From NCBI RefSeq assembly GCF_000021945.1, contig NC_011831.1, forward strand, positions 2,369,353 through 2,433,352: a stretch of DNA of 64,000 nucleotides, in the 5' to 3' direction. Origin of the DNA: Chloroflexus aggregans DSM 9485 (lineage in GTDB: Bacteria; Chloroflexota; Chloroflexia; Chloroflexales; Chloroflexaceae). The position numbers and the translations under genes were made by a program. The notes under the pieces were generated by a model that had not been told where the DNA came from, ran no database searches, and saw only the letters and a list, made by a program, of their open reading frames with translations. Shown here one piece after another: positions 1 through 8,756 of this stretch (the first letter of the stretch is position 1; each line of letters starts with the position of its first letter).

Positions 1-651
1 GCGAATGTCGGCGATAGTCGGGCCTATCTCGTGCGCGAAGGTCAGATCAGGCAATTGACTCTCGATCATTCCCTGATCGGCGATCAGGTGGCTGCCGGTT
101 TACTTACCGCCGAACAGGCTCGTCAATCAACGATCCGGAACATCATCACCCGCGCTATCGGTCATCTTGCCCACGTTGAGGTTGATCTGTTCCGCGAGCC
201 GCTCTTGCCCGGCGATACGATAGTGCTTTCAACCGATGGCATGCACGGGTTACTTTCCGACGATGAGATTGCAGCGATCGCCAGCATGCATCCGATAGAG
301 GTAGCGGCACAGCGGTTGGTCGATGAGGCGAATGCGCGCGGTGGCCCCGATAACATTACCGTGGTAGTCGCCCACGTTGATGGTCTCGACCCGACGATAA
401 GTAGTCAGACCACGACCGGTGAACCGGTGGTGAAACCGGCGACGAATACCCCGCCGTCTGTTAAACCGCTCTCGTGGGTTGGCATAACCATCGCGATCAT
501 CATGCTGATCGGTCTCGTTGGGTTGGGGATCACCGTTATTGTTACCGACCAACGTAACCCACCACCATTGCTCAGTTCACCGACCGCCGTGATCTCGCCC
601 ACGCCGCCTGTGACAATGACGGTGACGCCATCACCGGTGGTAACACCGTGA
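1..651 (+). CDS. PP2C-family Ser/Thr protein phosphatase, C-terminal part (cut by window start)
   Basis: The reading frame is open from base 1, so the gene starts upstream of the window. The visible part opens with ANVGDSRAYLV, the core PP2C motif, followed by DHS, the LSTDGMHGLL metal-binding aspartate motif and GGPDNITVVV near the end of the catalytic domain. It then has a Pro/Thr linker, one transmembrane helix (about residues 150-170 of the visible part) and a short Pro/Thr-rich extracytoplasmic tail. Phosphatases of this type (PrpC/Stp1) reverse Hanks-type kinase phosphorylation; the membrane anchor after the catalytic domain is less usual. mutL follows 53 bp downstream on the same strand. 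Confidence 0.88.
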   Translation, partial: ANVGDSRAYLVREGQIRQLTLDHSLIGDQVAAGLLTAEQARQSTIRNIITRAIGHLAHVEVDLFREPLLPGDTIVLSTDGMHGLLSDDEIAAIASMHPIEVAAQRLVDEANARGGPDNITVVVAHVDGLDPTISSQTTTGEPVVKPATNTPPSVKPLSWVGITIAIIMLIGLVGLGITVIVTDQRNPPPLLSSPTAVISPTPPVTMTVTPSPVVTP

Positions 652-704
652 TATACTGTTGTTGAACATTTGTTTGACAAACGTGGCCGATTGGGTGGAA
701 GGCT

Positions 705-2543
705 ATGCCGATCCGTCTGCTCGATGAAACGATTGCTGCCCAGATTGCTGCCGGCGAAGTGGTCGAACGTCCGGCTTCCGTTGCCAAGGAGCTGGTCGAG
801 AATGCACTCGATGCCGGTGCGCGCCGGATTGTGGTCGAGGTGCGGGGTGGTGGGCTGCGTGAAATTCGTGTGCAAGATGATGGCTGTGGTATTTCTGCCG
901 AGGAGGTTGAGTTGGCATTTGCTCGTCATGCGACGAGTAAGTTGCACTCTGCCGACGATTTGTGGGCCATTCGCACGCTTGGTTTTCGTGGTGAGGCGTT
1001 GCCGAGCATTGCGAGCGTTGCCCAGGTGATCTGTGTGACCCGCGTCGCCGATGCCGAGTTGGGGGTTGAACTGCGGATCGCCGGTGGTGAGGTGCAGTCA
1101 CGTTTGCCGTGTGGTTGCCCTGCCGGCACGACGATTACGGTGCGCAATCTGTTCTACAATACGCCGGTGCGGCGCGAGTATCTCCGTTCGGAAGCTACCG
1201 AAACCGGTGCCATCAGTGCAATCGTTCAGCAGTACGCTCTTGCCTACCCAGAAGTGAGTTTTAGCCTCGTGATCGATGGGCGGTTGGCATTTCAAACGAC
1301 CGGTGATGGCGATTTGCGCGCGGTGGTAGTTGAGCTGTACGGTCTTGCGGTCGGGCGAGCCTTGTTGCCGGTGCAGGCCGAAGTCGGTGATGGTGAATTG
1401 TGGGTGGCAGTGAACGGTCTGATCTCGCCGCCCGACCTGACCCGTAGTTCGCGAAGTTATCTCTCGTTCTTTGCTAATCGGCGCGCATTGCAACCGCGCG
1501 GGGCCTTGGCGGCTGTGGTAGAGAATGCGTACCATACGATGCTGATGAAGGGTCGTTTCCCCATCGCGATTATCGATCTGCGCGTGCATCCTGCTGCCAT
1601 CGATGTGAATGTTCATCCAACCAAGAGCGAAGTCAAGTTTCGCTATCCGGCCCATGTCCATAGTGTGTTGGGGCAGGCAATTCGCGATGCGCTGATCAAG
1701 GGGAGCGATATTCCGGTGTGGGAAGCTCCCGATCCGGCGACAGCTCAGCGTCGATTTGAGCTGCGTCGTCTTGGTCAGGAACAGGCAAGCTCACCGGCAA
1801 CCTGGGGAGTAGGTGCTCAAGCATGGGATCGGGAACGCGCGCACTGGGATGTCGGTACACCGGTTTCGCGATCTGAGCCGTCGTTGCTGGTGTCACCGGT
1901 TGCAGTACCCACGTCGAATACTGCTGTACCTACACCAGATGCTTCATTTGCAACCTCATCATCGGCCTTACCACCGTTGCGCGTGGTGGGGCAAGTTGGG
2001 TTGACGTATATCGTGGCGGAAGCACCAGAGGGGATGTATCTGATCGATCAGCACGCTGCCCACGAGCGAATTACCTATGAGAAGTTGATGAATCAGTACG
2101 CTCAACGTGCAGTTGAGTCGCAGCAGTTGCTGATTCCGCAAGCGGTTGAGTTAAGCCCGGAAGCGAGCACACTTTTGGTAGGTAATGCCGAGAAGTTGGC
2201 CGAATGGGGGTTTGCGCTGGAGCCTTGGGGAACCGGAGTGTTGGTGCGGGCGATACCGGCTACTCTGCCACCCGACGAGCTAACACAGGCGTTGCACGAG
2301 GTAGCCGAGCGGCTGGCCGGGCGCGGTGGGAGTAGTCCGCTCGAGTGGCGTGAAGCGATGTTGATTACGTTGGCCTGCCACACTTCGGTGCGCGCCGGCC
2401 AACCGCTCTCGCACGACGAGATGCGTCATCTGCTCCGCCAACTTGAACAGTGTGTAAGCCCGCGCACGTGTCCGCATGGTCGCCCGACTATGATCCTGAT
2501 GACACCGGCTCAGCTCGAACGGCAGTTTGGTCGGCGCGTGTAA
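705..2543 (+). CDS. mutL: DNA mismatch repair protein MutL
   Basis: A full-length MutL of 612 residues. The N-terminal GHKL ATPase has AAGEVVERPASV, LVENALDAGA, DDGCGI and GFRGEALPSI; the linker (about 340-420) is Ser/Pro/Thr-rich; the C-terminal dimerisation domain follows. The DQHAAHERITYE motif beginning at Asp448 fits the DQHA(X)2E(X)4E endonuclease signature and CPHGRP is present near the C terminus. This should therefore be an endonuclease-proficient MutL, as in bacteria without MutH, rather than an E. coli-type protein. MutL couples MutS mismatch recognition to strand incision. The start gives the standard MPIRLLDETIAAQIAAGEV N terminus. A repeat array follows the stop codon directly. 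Confidence 0.97.
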   Translation: MPIRLLDETIAAQIAAGEVVERPASVAKELVENALDAGARRIVVEVRGGGLREIRVQDDGCGISAEEVELAFARHATSKLHSADDLWAIRTLGFRGEALPSIASVAQVICVTRVADAELGVELRIAGGEVQSRLPCGCPAGTTITVRNLFYNTPVRREYLRSEATETGAISAIVQQYALAYPEVSFSLVIDGRLAFQTTGDGDLRAVVVELYGLAVGRALLPVQAEVGDGELWVAVNGLISPPDLTRSSRSYLSFFANRRALQPRGALAAVVENAYHTMLMKGRFPIAIIDLRVHPAAIDVNVHPTKSEVKFRYPAHVHSVLGQAIRDALIKGSDIPVWEAPDPATAQRRFELRRLGQEQASSPATWGVGAQAWDRERAHWDVGTPVSRSEPSLLVSPVAVPTSNTAVPTPDASFATSSSALPPLRVVGQVGLTYIVAEAPEGMYLIDQHAAHERITYEKLMNQYAQRAVESQQLLIPQAVELSPEASTLLVGNAEKLAEWGFALEPWGTGVLVRAIPATLPPDELTQALHEVAERLAGRGGSSPLEWREAMLITLACHTSVRAGQPLSHDEMRHLLRQLEQCVSPRTCPHGRPTMILMTPAQLERQFGRRV

Positions 2544-2549
2544 ACGCGC

Positions 2550-3145
2550 TGACGCAAAGGACGGTAACGCAAAGACGCAAAGGACGGTAACGCACAGAAC
2601 GCCACCCGTAGGGGCACGGCACGCCGTGCCCCCCCACGCCAAGACCGTAACGCAAAGGACGGTAACGCAAAGACGCAAAGGACGGTAACGCACAGAACGC
2701 CACCCGTAGGGGCACGGCGATGCCGTGCCCCCCCACGCCAAGACCGTAACGCAAAGACGTTAACGCAAAGGCGCAAAGGACGGTAACGCACAGAACGCCA
2801 CCCGTAGGGGCACGGCGATGCCGTGCCCCCCCACGCCAAGACCGTAACGCAAAGGACGGTAACGCAAAGACGCAAAGGCGCAAAGGACGGTAACGCACAG
2901 AACGCCACCCGTAGGGGCACGGCGATGCCGTGCCCCCCCACGCCAAGACCGTAACGCAAAGGACGGTAACGCAAAGACGCAAAGGCGCAAAGGACGGTAA
3001 CGCACAGAACGCCACCCGTAGGGGCACGGCACGCCGTGCCCCCCCACGCCAAGACCGTAACGCAAAGGACGGTAACGCAAAGGACGCAAAGGACGGTAAC
3101 GCACAGAATGCCACCCGTAGGGGCACGGCGATGCCGTGCCCCCAC
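2550..3145. repeat. Six-unit tandem array of ~98-107 bp hairpin repeats
   Basis: The segment CGCACAGAACGCCACCCGTA recurs at about 2591, 2689, 2787, 2894, 3001 and 3100 (period 98, 98, 107, 107, 99). Each unit contains GGGGCACGGC-gat-GCCGTGCCCC or a variant with a shorter centre, a near-perfect 10-bp inverted repeat, followed by one or more copies of a CGCAAAGACGCAAAGG-type motif. Length differences come from gain or loss of the CGCAAAG pieces. Long frames across it are repeat artefacts, not genes. It fills the convergent gap between mutL and the C45 gene, so the hairpins could also end transcription from both sides. Confidence 0.9.
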
Positions 3146-3205
3146 GTAGGGCACAGGCCGCGAAGGCTACCACCTCCTCAATTTGCACGCCGGCCACGCT
3201 CCTCG

Positions 3206-4372
3206 TTATAATTGCACCGGCACAAACGTTGCTAAGCAAGGGACATTCGCCGCTACGTGCATGGTTGCCGCTTGAACATCGATGATCACGCCGCACACAC
3301 TCTCGTTACGATCAACTGCGGCGATCCGCGGATCAGGGTGACGACAGATACAGCGTGGCGCACCTTCGTGATCACGCAAAATGTTCTGCAACACCACAAG
3401 ATCGATCTGACCGGCGGCGACTTGCAGCAGATCCCACGCCCGACCGTACCGTTCCCGACTCGTTGAGGTGGGTTCCAACGCACATTCACCGGCAGCCGCG
3501 TTCGCGTCAAGGCAGTGGTTGGCGTGGGCTAGGAGACCTTCGCGGGCCGGTAACTCGGCGACTCCGCCGGGCGTAATTTCTAGCGCCAGCAATTCACCGG
3601 CGGCACCGGCCAGGGTAATGCACGACGAACCACCGGCCGGGAGGAGTTCGGCCAACCGACGAGCGGCAGCTACACTTGTACTCTGCAACATCAGCCGTAA
3701 TAAGACATGGACCGGCATTCCTCGGTGTTGACCATCCGCTCGCGAGCGTAGTAAGTTTAAGCCGACTGCTACCCCGGACCCGTTTAGCCCGATTTTGGCG
3801 ACCATCCCTGCCTCGGTCAGGGTCAAGATCGGTGGATGCCCGGGAGTCTCGATGCGGAGCAGGACACACGCCGCCCGTTGATCACCTTGCCAATCCCACG
3901 TCTGCGCCAGCCAAACTCTTCCGTTGGCCGTCGCCGGTGGAGCAGCCGCAGCAGTGGTGCATTCACCGTCTTCGCCCGCCATCCCATAATCGTTCAGTGG
4001 TAATTCAGCGTGGAAGGGGACGCCCGCTGCGCGGTTCCGGGCCAGTACAACGGCAGCTTCCGGATGATGCACGCCCACGCCTACACCGGCCAGCAACTCG
4101 GTACGGACATTGAGCGCAATAATTTCGGCGGGGGTGTAGCCGGCACCCTCAGCAATGCCGTACATCTCGTTCAGTAAGTCGGGAGCGATCTCGGCAAGGA
4201 GTGGCTCGTATGCAAGCGCCTCACGCTGTACCGCGGCCCAATCAAGACCGCGCCGATAGGCAAAGAGACGGGCATAACTGGCAATGCTGTGCCGCACCTG
4301 TCTGGCGGTGGCGGCACCATACTGACGACCTCGTTCAAACGGCTCGCCGGCAACGGTGATCACGGGAAACAT
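3206..4372 (-). CDS. C45-family peptidase / acyl-CoA:6-APA acyltransferase-like Ntn hydrolase
   Basis: The 388-residue product resembles the C45 (isopenicillin N acyltransferase-like) family. It begins with the typical GEPFERGRQYG stretch and has LNVRTEL near residue 90. The GECTT motif at residues 136-140 fits autocatalytic cleavage before Cys138, which becomes the N-terminal nucleophile, followed by WLAQTWDWQ. Family members are self-processing Ntn hydrolases acting on amide bonds; the substrate cannot be told here. No signal peptide is visible. The gene stands alone, converging on mutL across the hairpin repeat array. Confidence 0.83.
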   Translation of the reverse strand: MFPVITVAGEPFERGRQYGAATARQVRHSIASYARLFAYRRGLDWAAVQREALAYEPLLAEIAPDLLNEMYGIAEGAGYTPAEIIALNVRTELLAGVGVGVHHPEAAVVLARNRAAGVPFHAELPLNDYGMAGEDGECTTAAAAPPATANGRVWLAQTWDWQGDQRAACVLLRIETPGHPPILTLTEAGMVAKIGLNGSGVAVGLNLLRSRADGQHRGMPVHVLLRLMLQSTSVAAARRLAELLPAGGSSCITLAGAAGELLALEITPGGVAELPAREGLLAHANHCLDANAAAGECALEPTSTSRERYGRAWDLLQVAAGQIDLVVLQNILRDHEGAPRCICRHPDPRIAAVDRNESVCGVIIDVQAATMHVAANVPCLATFVPVQL

Positions 4373-4486
4373 TAGTCACTTCCCTCTCTTCAACAAGAAT
4401 ATGGATGACCATATGCAACAATATCATCGAGTAACCGGTCTGCCAACCATTTTGTGCCGGTGGGTGCGCTCTTTTTGGCAACACCT

Positions 4487-5653
4487 TCACGCACACGGTG
4501 CTACTGCACGCAATTGCGCGACAAGATCGGGCAACAGTTCGAGCAAGGTCTCGATCTGTTCGGCGGTGGTATGACGACCTAGCGAAAATCGGATCGAGCC
4601 ATTCGCTTCTTCGGGCGAAAGTCCCATCGCCAACAGGACGTGCGAGGGTTCCAGTGAACCAGATGTACAGGCGCTGCCTGAGCTGGCGCAGATGCCGCGC
4701 TGGTCGAGTAAGAGCAAGAGACTCTCGGTTTCAATACACGCAAAGCCGAGATTGACGATACTCGGCAATCGACAGGTTCGGTCGCCGTTGAGCCACGAGT
4801 GCGGAATACGCTGCAATACGCCACCGATCAGTCGCTCACTGAGTGTACGTAACTGATGGACATACTGTGCTCGCTCACGCTCGGCAATCGTTAACGCCGT
4901 TGCTAATCCGACAATGCCGGCAATGTTCTCTGTCCCGGCTCGCCGTCGGCGTTCTTGAGCACCACCGTTGATCTGCGGCACCAGTGGTGTGCCACGGCGC
5001 ATGTAGAGTACTCCCACTCCCTGTGGACCGTAGAACTTATGGGCTGTCAGACTGAGTAAATCAACACCAAGCGCTTGCACATCCAGCGGCAATTGGCCGG
5101 GGGCCTGCACCGCATCGGTGTGGAATAACACCCCATGCTCGTGACAGATGGCGGCCAGTTCGGCAATCGGCTGGATCACTCCCGTCTCGTTATTAGCGTA
5201 CATCACCGATACTAATGCCGTTTCGTGACGGATAGCAGCGCTTAGATCGGCAGGGTTGACCCGGCCACTCCGGTCGACGGGGAGAAGGGTCGCACGAAAC
5301 CCTTCATACTCCACAAGGTAATCGATCGCGTGCAAGACAGCGTGATGTTCAACGGCACTACTGATCACGTGCGTCTTCCCGTGCGCACGTAGTGCCATAG
5401 CGACACCCTTGATCGCCAGATTAATGCTCTCGCTGCCGCCACCCGTAAAGACAATCTCCTTCGGTTGGCAGCCCAAGACGAACGCTACTTGTTCACGGGC
5501 ATCGTCGAGCGCTTGCAATGCCGCTCGCCCTACTTGATGGATACTCGAGGCATTTCCACTCATCCCGCTCAAAAACGGCATCATTGCCTCGAGCACGCAC
5601 GGGTCGAGCGGTGTCGTTGCGGCATAGTCGAAATACAGGAGGTGCTCAGGCAT
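4487..5653 (-). CDS. Cysteine desulfurase (NifS/IscS class V aminotransferase)
   Basis: The product starts MPEHLLYFDYAATTPLDP, the classic N terminus of IscS/NifS proteins. A longer frame to 5683 adds ten atypical residues and would overlap the upstream stop, so the ATG at 5653 is chosen. PLP-binding lysine motif is SLTAHKFYGPQGVG; the persulfide-forming loop is ICASSGSACTSGSLEPSHVL; HTDAVQAPGQ is also conserved. It removes sulfur from cysteine for Fe-S cluster, tRNA or cofactor sulfuration. It lies 10 bp after the Csx15-like gene and is probably co-transcribed. The isc/suf/nif branch cannot be decided; no scaffold gene is nearby. Confidence 0.93.
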   Translation of the reverse strand: MPEHLLYFDYAATTPLDPCVLEAMMPFLSGMSGNASSIHQVGRAALQALDDAREQVAFVLGCQPKEIVFTGGGSESINLAIKGVAMALRAHGKTHVISSAVEHHAVLHAIDYLVEYEGFRATLLPVDRSGRVNPADLSAAIRHETALVSVMYANNETGVIQPIAELAAICHEHGVLFHTDAVQAPGQLPLDVQALGVDLLSLTAHKFYGPQGVGVLYMRRGTPLVPQINGGAQERRRRAGTENIAGIVGLATALTIAERERAQYVHQLRTLSERLIGGVLQRIPHSWLNGDRTCRLPSIVNLGFACIETESLLLLLDQRGICASSGSACTSGSLEPSHVLLAMGLSPEEANGSIRFSLGRHTTAEQIETLLELLPDLVAQLRAVAPCA

Positions 5654-5663
5654 ACACGACTCT

Positions 5664-6050
5664 CTACCGTGTGCGACGGGCACGAGCTTCGTCGCGTAAG
5701 ACTTGCAGGTTTAATATTTCGGCTACTTCAAAACGGGGTGGTAATGCCCCTGCAATCGGTCGTAGGCGTAACACGGGCGGAAAGTACCCCATACGACCAT
5801 GAAGTTCTGCCAACAGGGCGGCTGCACTAAAATTCAAAGACGGCAGATTGATCAAAATTTCTTCACTTTGCCACTGCTGCGGCGTCAATCCGGCAGCGTC
5901 GGCAAGAGCGATGATTTGTGGTTCGAGTGGTTGCTGCTGATCGATTTGACTGTTGATGTCGATTAGTTGAGCGATAGATTGACCGGTTAACGCAACTATT
6001 TGCTCTTGCTGAGCAGTTGTAATCGGATGCGCGTAATTTAAGACGATCAT
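5664..6050 (-). CDS. csx15: Csx15-like protein (CRISPR-associated family), orphan
   Basis: About 128 residues from the ATG at 6050 (a TTG two codons earlier is possible). The sequence [18 protein letters not shown], then [35 protein letters not shown] and [19 protein letters not shown] follows the pattern I recall for Csx15, a small soluble protein reported beside some type III CRISPR loci. The function of Csx15 is unknown to me, and I assign it from memory of the family rather than a search. No CRISPR array or cas gene is visible in the window. It sits directly upstream of a cysteine desulfurase on the same strand. Confidence 0.6.
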   Translation of the reverse strand: MIVLNYAHPITTAQQEQIVALTGQSIAQLIDINSQIDQQQPLEPQIIALADAAGLTPQQWQSEEILINLPSLNFSAAALLAELHGRMGYFPPVLRLRPIAGALPPRFEVAEILNLQVLRDEARARRTR

Positions 6051-6141
6051 CTCCAAAAACCTTTCACTATGAAACTCTATTTTAACCTGACCTGACCAGA
6101 TGAGCGCCGGGATATACTAACTGCCGGCGCTGCATTTACCC

Positions 6142-7089
6142 CTAGTTCCAAAGCTCATTTGTAAACAGAGCAAGGTATGTATCTGGTGCTAACGGGATGC
6201 GCTGTCCATTCCGATCCACAATCAGACCTTGTTGGTCGAGCCACGTCACAAAGGCTTGCCACCGCTGGCCGTCCATCACCCCCCACCGACCATCAGCGGT
6301 CAGCAGAGCGGGGGCGAGTTCATACAAACTTTCGGTCACAAAATCGCGATCCTGCAAGCTCGGGTGCTTAGCCTCCGTGATAAGTGCTGCCACGGCTTCA
6401 TCGGGATGATGAACGGCGAAGCGGTAGCCCTCGGCAGTGGCATTCAATAATGCGCGCAGGGCATCTGGATGCGTGCGGAGTGCATCCGGGTGGGCCAACA
6501 ATATCGGCGTGTAGCCGTAAGGAATGCCGTAGTCGTCGAGGTGGAAGGCGTTGAGAGCGATCCCGGCTCGACGGGCTTGCACCCCTTCCCACGGCATAAA
6601 GACCCATGTTGCATCGGCAACGCTGGTGAGCAATGTTTCCCAGATGCCGAGTTTGGGTGGAAAGATCTCATCGAATTCGCCCTTCCCTCCGTCGTTGCGG
6701 ATCATCTGCGCTACGATTGCGCGCTCAAATCGTGCGTTGTACGAAGCGTAGCGACGACCATCAAGTTTGGCCGGTCGATCAATGCCGCTGTTGGCTAATG
6801 TCACAATCGCACTTGTGTCGCGTTGTGCTAGCGCTGCAATGGCAACCAACGATGGTTTGGTGGGGTGAAGATGGTAACTCAAAGCACTCTCCGAGGGAGC
6901 AATTGCCAATAACGCTCTTCCTGCTACCACCTTCGCAGCCGGTGTCGTCTGATAATTGTCCTCTTCCGGGGACAGCATGATCGGTTCGATTCCGGCGTCA
7001 CGGTACCATCCCTTGGCAATAGCTACGTAGAACCCAATATGATTTGTGTTGGGTGTCCAATCGAGGGCTAAGGTAATAGGTGTTGACAT
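6142..7089 (-). CDS. ABC-transporter substrate-binding protein, THI5/NMT1-like
   Basis: The ATG at 7089 is preceded at six bases by AGGAGG, which outweighs the TTG two codons upstream. The N terminus ITLALDWTPNTNHIGFYVA and the C-terminal YLALFTNELW match the NMT1/THI5-like periplasmic binding fold used for pyrimidine or nitrate/sulfonate-like ligands. There is no signal peptide or lipobox, so it is either cytoplasmic or a THI5-like enzyme-type protein; the Cys-rich motif of yeast Thi5 is absent. No ABC ATPase or permease accompanies it; two small membrane-protein genes precede it. Confidence 0.75.
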   Translation of the reverse strand: MSTPITLALDWTPNTNHIGFYVAIAKGWYRDAGIEPIMLSPEEDNYQTTPAAKVVAGRALLAIAPSESALSYHLHPTKPSLVAIAALAQRDTSAIVTLANSGIDRPAKLDGRRYASYNARFERAIVAQMIRNDGGKGEFDEIFPPKLGIWETLLTSVADATWVFMPWEGVQARRAGIALNAFHLDDYGIPYGYTPILLAHPDALRTHPDALRALLNATAEGYRFAVHHPDEAVAALITEAKHPSLQDRDFVTESLYELAPALLTADGRWGVMDGQRWQAFVTWLDQQGLIVDRNGQRIPLAPDTYLALFTNELWN

Positions 7090-7103
7090 ACGCAACCTCC
7101 TTT

Positions 7104-7490
7104 TCAGGTTGATTGTTCGGTTATCACTGTCTTACCAACACCTGTGAGACGTGCAATCAGCCAGCCAAGTGTGAAGACCGGAATAGGCTGGGTGAAGGGG
7201 ATGAACGCCTCAATCGCGGCTTTGTTGCGCAACCCACGTAACCCTAGTCGGTCAAGGATGAGCCAACTGACCGGCATTGCCAGGATATCCAAACCAAAAT
7301 CGAGCAGATCGAGCACGATCGGTAATGCGATTGGGATGTAGTGCATTGTTGTGAAGAAACCGGCATCTGGCGGTACCTGCAAGCTGCGCAAGCGCTGCCA
7401 TATCAACCAGAGCACGATCCCTGCCAGGATCAGGCCGCTCAGCATAGCAATGAGCAGCCACCCCACAATTGTCATTAACCGGTCACTCAT
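7104..7490 (-). CDS. Small integral membrane protein of unknown function
   Basis: The 128-residue product has an N-terminal transmembrane helix (about 8-30), two further hydrophobic stretches around 50-85 and one near 98-115. I do not recognise a family. Its start overlaps the end of the YggT-like gene by four bases (ATGA), indicating translational coupling, and the binding-protein gene follows 14 bp later. It may form one transcription unit with both. Confidence 0.7.
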   Translation of the reverse strand: MSDRLMTIVGWLLIAMLSGLILAGIVLWLIWQRLRSLQVPPDAGFFTTMHYIPIALPIVLDLLDFGLDILAMPVSWLILDRLGLRGLRNKAAIEAFIPFTQPIPVFTLGWLIARLTGVGKTVITEQST

Positions 7491-7783
7491 CCTGATTTCC
7501 TTGGCCCTAGCCCAACCCAGAGCAGCGCTGTAACACTTACGATGAGGAGCAAGGTGGTAAGAGTACTAAACTCTAACACGGCTCCAAAGCGCGGTTGCGA
7601 GCGGTCGATGATGGTCAATGGCGTTACGAGCGGCTCTGTTAGTCCGTAGAGCCACGCGACGATCGGACTAGCGGGGCGCGCAGCTAACAGCTTCAGCACC
7701 AATCGCACGATCAGTAGCCCGCAGAGTGTACCACCAAGGATGGCGATTATCTCGCGCCACTGAGCTGTCGAGCCGAACTTCAT
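7487..7783 (-). CDS. YggT-family membrane protein
   Basis: A 98-residue protein with a hydrophobic helix at 11-32, the YGLTEPLVTPL motif around residues 45-56 and a second helix at 72-92. The 'WxxxLTEPxLxPxR' type motif is characteristic of YggT proteins, which are implicated in cell-envelope or division processes. It heads a small minus-strand operon with a membrane protein and the THI5-like protein. Upstream, TTATTGTAC occurs twice as a direct repeat (7813-7821 and 7829-7837), a possible operator. Confidence 0.68.
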   Translation of the reverse strand: MKFGSTAQWREIIAILGGTLCGLLIVRLVLKLLAARPASPIVAWLYGLTEPLVTPLTIIDRSQPRFGAVLEFSTLTTLLLIVSVTALLWVGLGPRKSG

Positions 7784-8030
7784 GCTTACGCTCCTTGTGG
7801 AACTGTTGGCCGTTATTGTACGTCTCTTTTATTGTACAAGAACACAAGCGATAGTTGCGATTGGTTATGCAATCGCGCCTGTGTCGCAATCCTGCGTTGA
7901 GCATTTTCAGCGAAATATGACCGAAGACCTATGGTATTTGTCATTGTCTTTTGTTACACTATAAGCTACCCTTACTTATCAGCGTCAGGTCACGGGGTCA
8001 ACGAAACGGGCACGATCGAAGGCAACCGGT

Positions 8031-8474
8031 ATGATTAAGCCAATCGTATCAGCTAGAACAGAGCACCCTATGCCGATGACCGGAATGTTCCGGTTGCGTC
8101 GATTCGGCCTGTTTACACTCATGATCGGGATCGAGCTATGCTTGTTGGTGAGTGCAGTTGGTTGGTTGCTCAGTGCAACTCCGTCGCGTACACCATTGTC
8201 GGCAAACCCCGATTTGACGCCCCTCGTCGATGAGATCCGAGGTCGAATGAGTGGGGAAATCGTCGATCCGCTGATTGAGGTGAAACCGGGGATTACTATT
8301 CGGGTCAGCAATATCCGTGGTTTTCGGTATGCTGGCTCGATCTACTACTACTACATCGAAGGTGCGCCCAACTACGATCCGCTCTCCCGCGGCATCATCC
8401 GGCCCGATCAAGTTGAAATTGTCCTGCGTGAGACGAGTGGTGCGCAGACGATTGTCCTCTATCGGGTGTATTAA
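8031..8474 (+). CDS. Hypothetical single-pass membrane protein
   Basis: A 147-residue product with one transmembrane helix near residues 24-47 after an Arg-rich stretch, so an N-in/C-out topology is likely. The C-terminal domain (about 60-147) contains a Tyr cluster GSIYYYYIEG and a predicted beta-rich region. A second ATG at 8070 is equally plausible as start; neither has a strong ribosome-binding site. No family was recognised. Its end overlaps the convergent 8471-8737 frame by four bases. Confidence 0.6.
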   Translation: MIKPIVSARTEHPMPMTGMFRLRRFGLFTLMIGIELCLLVSAVGWLLSATPSRTPLSANPDLTPLVDEIRGRMSGEIVDPLIEVKPGITIRVSNIRGFRYAGSIYYYYIEGAPNYDPLSRGIIRPDQVEIVLRETSGAQTIVLYRVY

Positions 8475-8737
8475 AACCGACGCCGGCCTTCATCCCAATC
8501 ACCCCAATCACGCTCTTCAGCGGCGCGAATAGCACGTCGCCTGAGCACCCGTCGTGCAATCGGTATTACCTCTTGCAAGACGGCCCACAGTTGCTCTTCA
8601 AGCTGAGGCTGCGTTGCCAACGCTGCTTCAATGGCTACCGCATCGATGCCACGGGCGTGTAAAGCAGCCGCAATCGTTTTTGCCCGCTCGCGATCACTGC
8701 TAGCCAATGCCGCGATCAATTCCTCTTCGAGCGTCAT
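8471..8737 (-). CDS. Hypothetical 88-residue protein
   Basis: An acidic, helix-rich small protein with MTLEEELIAALASSDRERA at the N terminus and a basic Arg-rich patch (ARRVLRRRAIRAA) before an acidic end. The ATG is preceded by GGAGGTACCG, a good ribosome-binding site. It starts 20 bp after the stop of map on the same strand and is probably co-transcribed with it. Function not recognised. Confidence 0.62.
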   Translation of the reverse strand: MTLEEELIAALASSDRERAKTIAAALHARGIDAVAIEAALATQPQLEEQLWAVLQEVIPIARRVLRRRAIRAAEERDWGDWDEGRRRF

Positions 8738-8756
8738 CGGTACCTCCCATCGCGTG

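Noticed and set aside
2550-3145. Possible CRISPR array
   Set aside because: Spacing is ~100 bp with conserved 'spacers'; whole units are repeated, so it is a tandem repeat, not a repeat-spacer array.
2280-3296. Long overlapping frames on both strands encoding AFCALPSFA / RYRPLR repeats
   Set aside because: They are translations of the tandem hairpin array; no start context and period matches the repeat.
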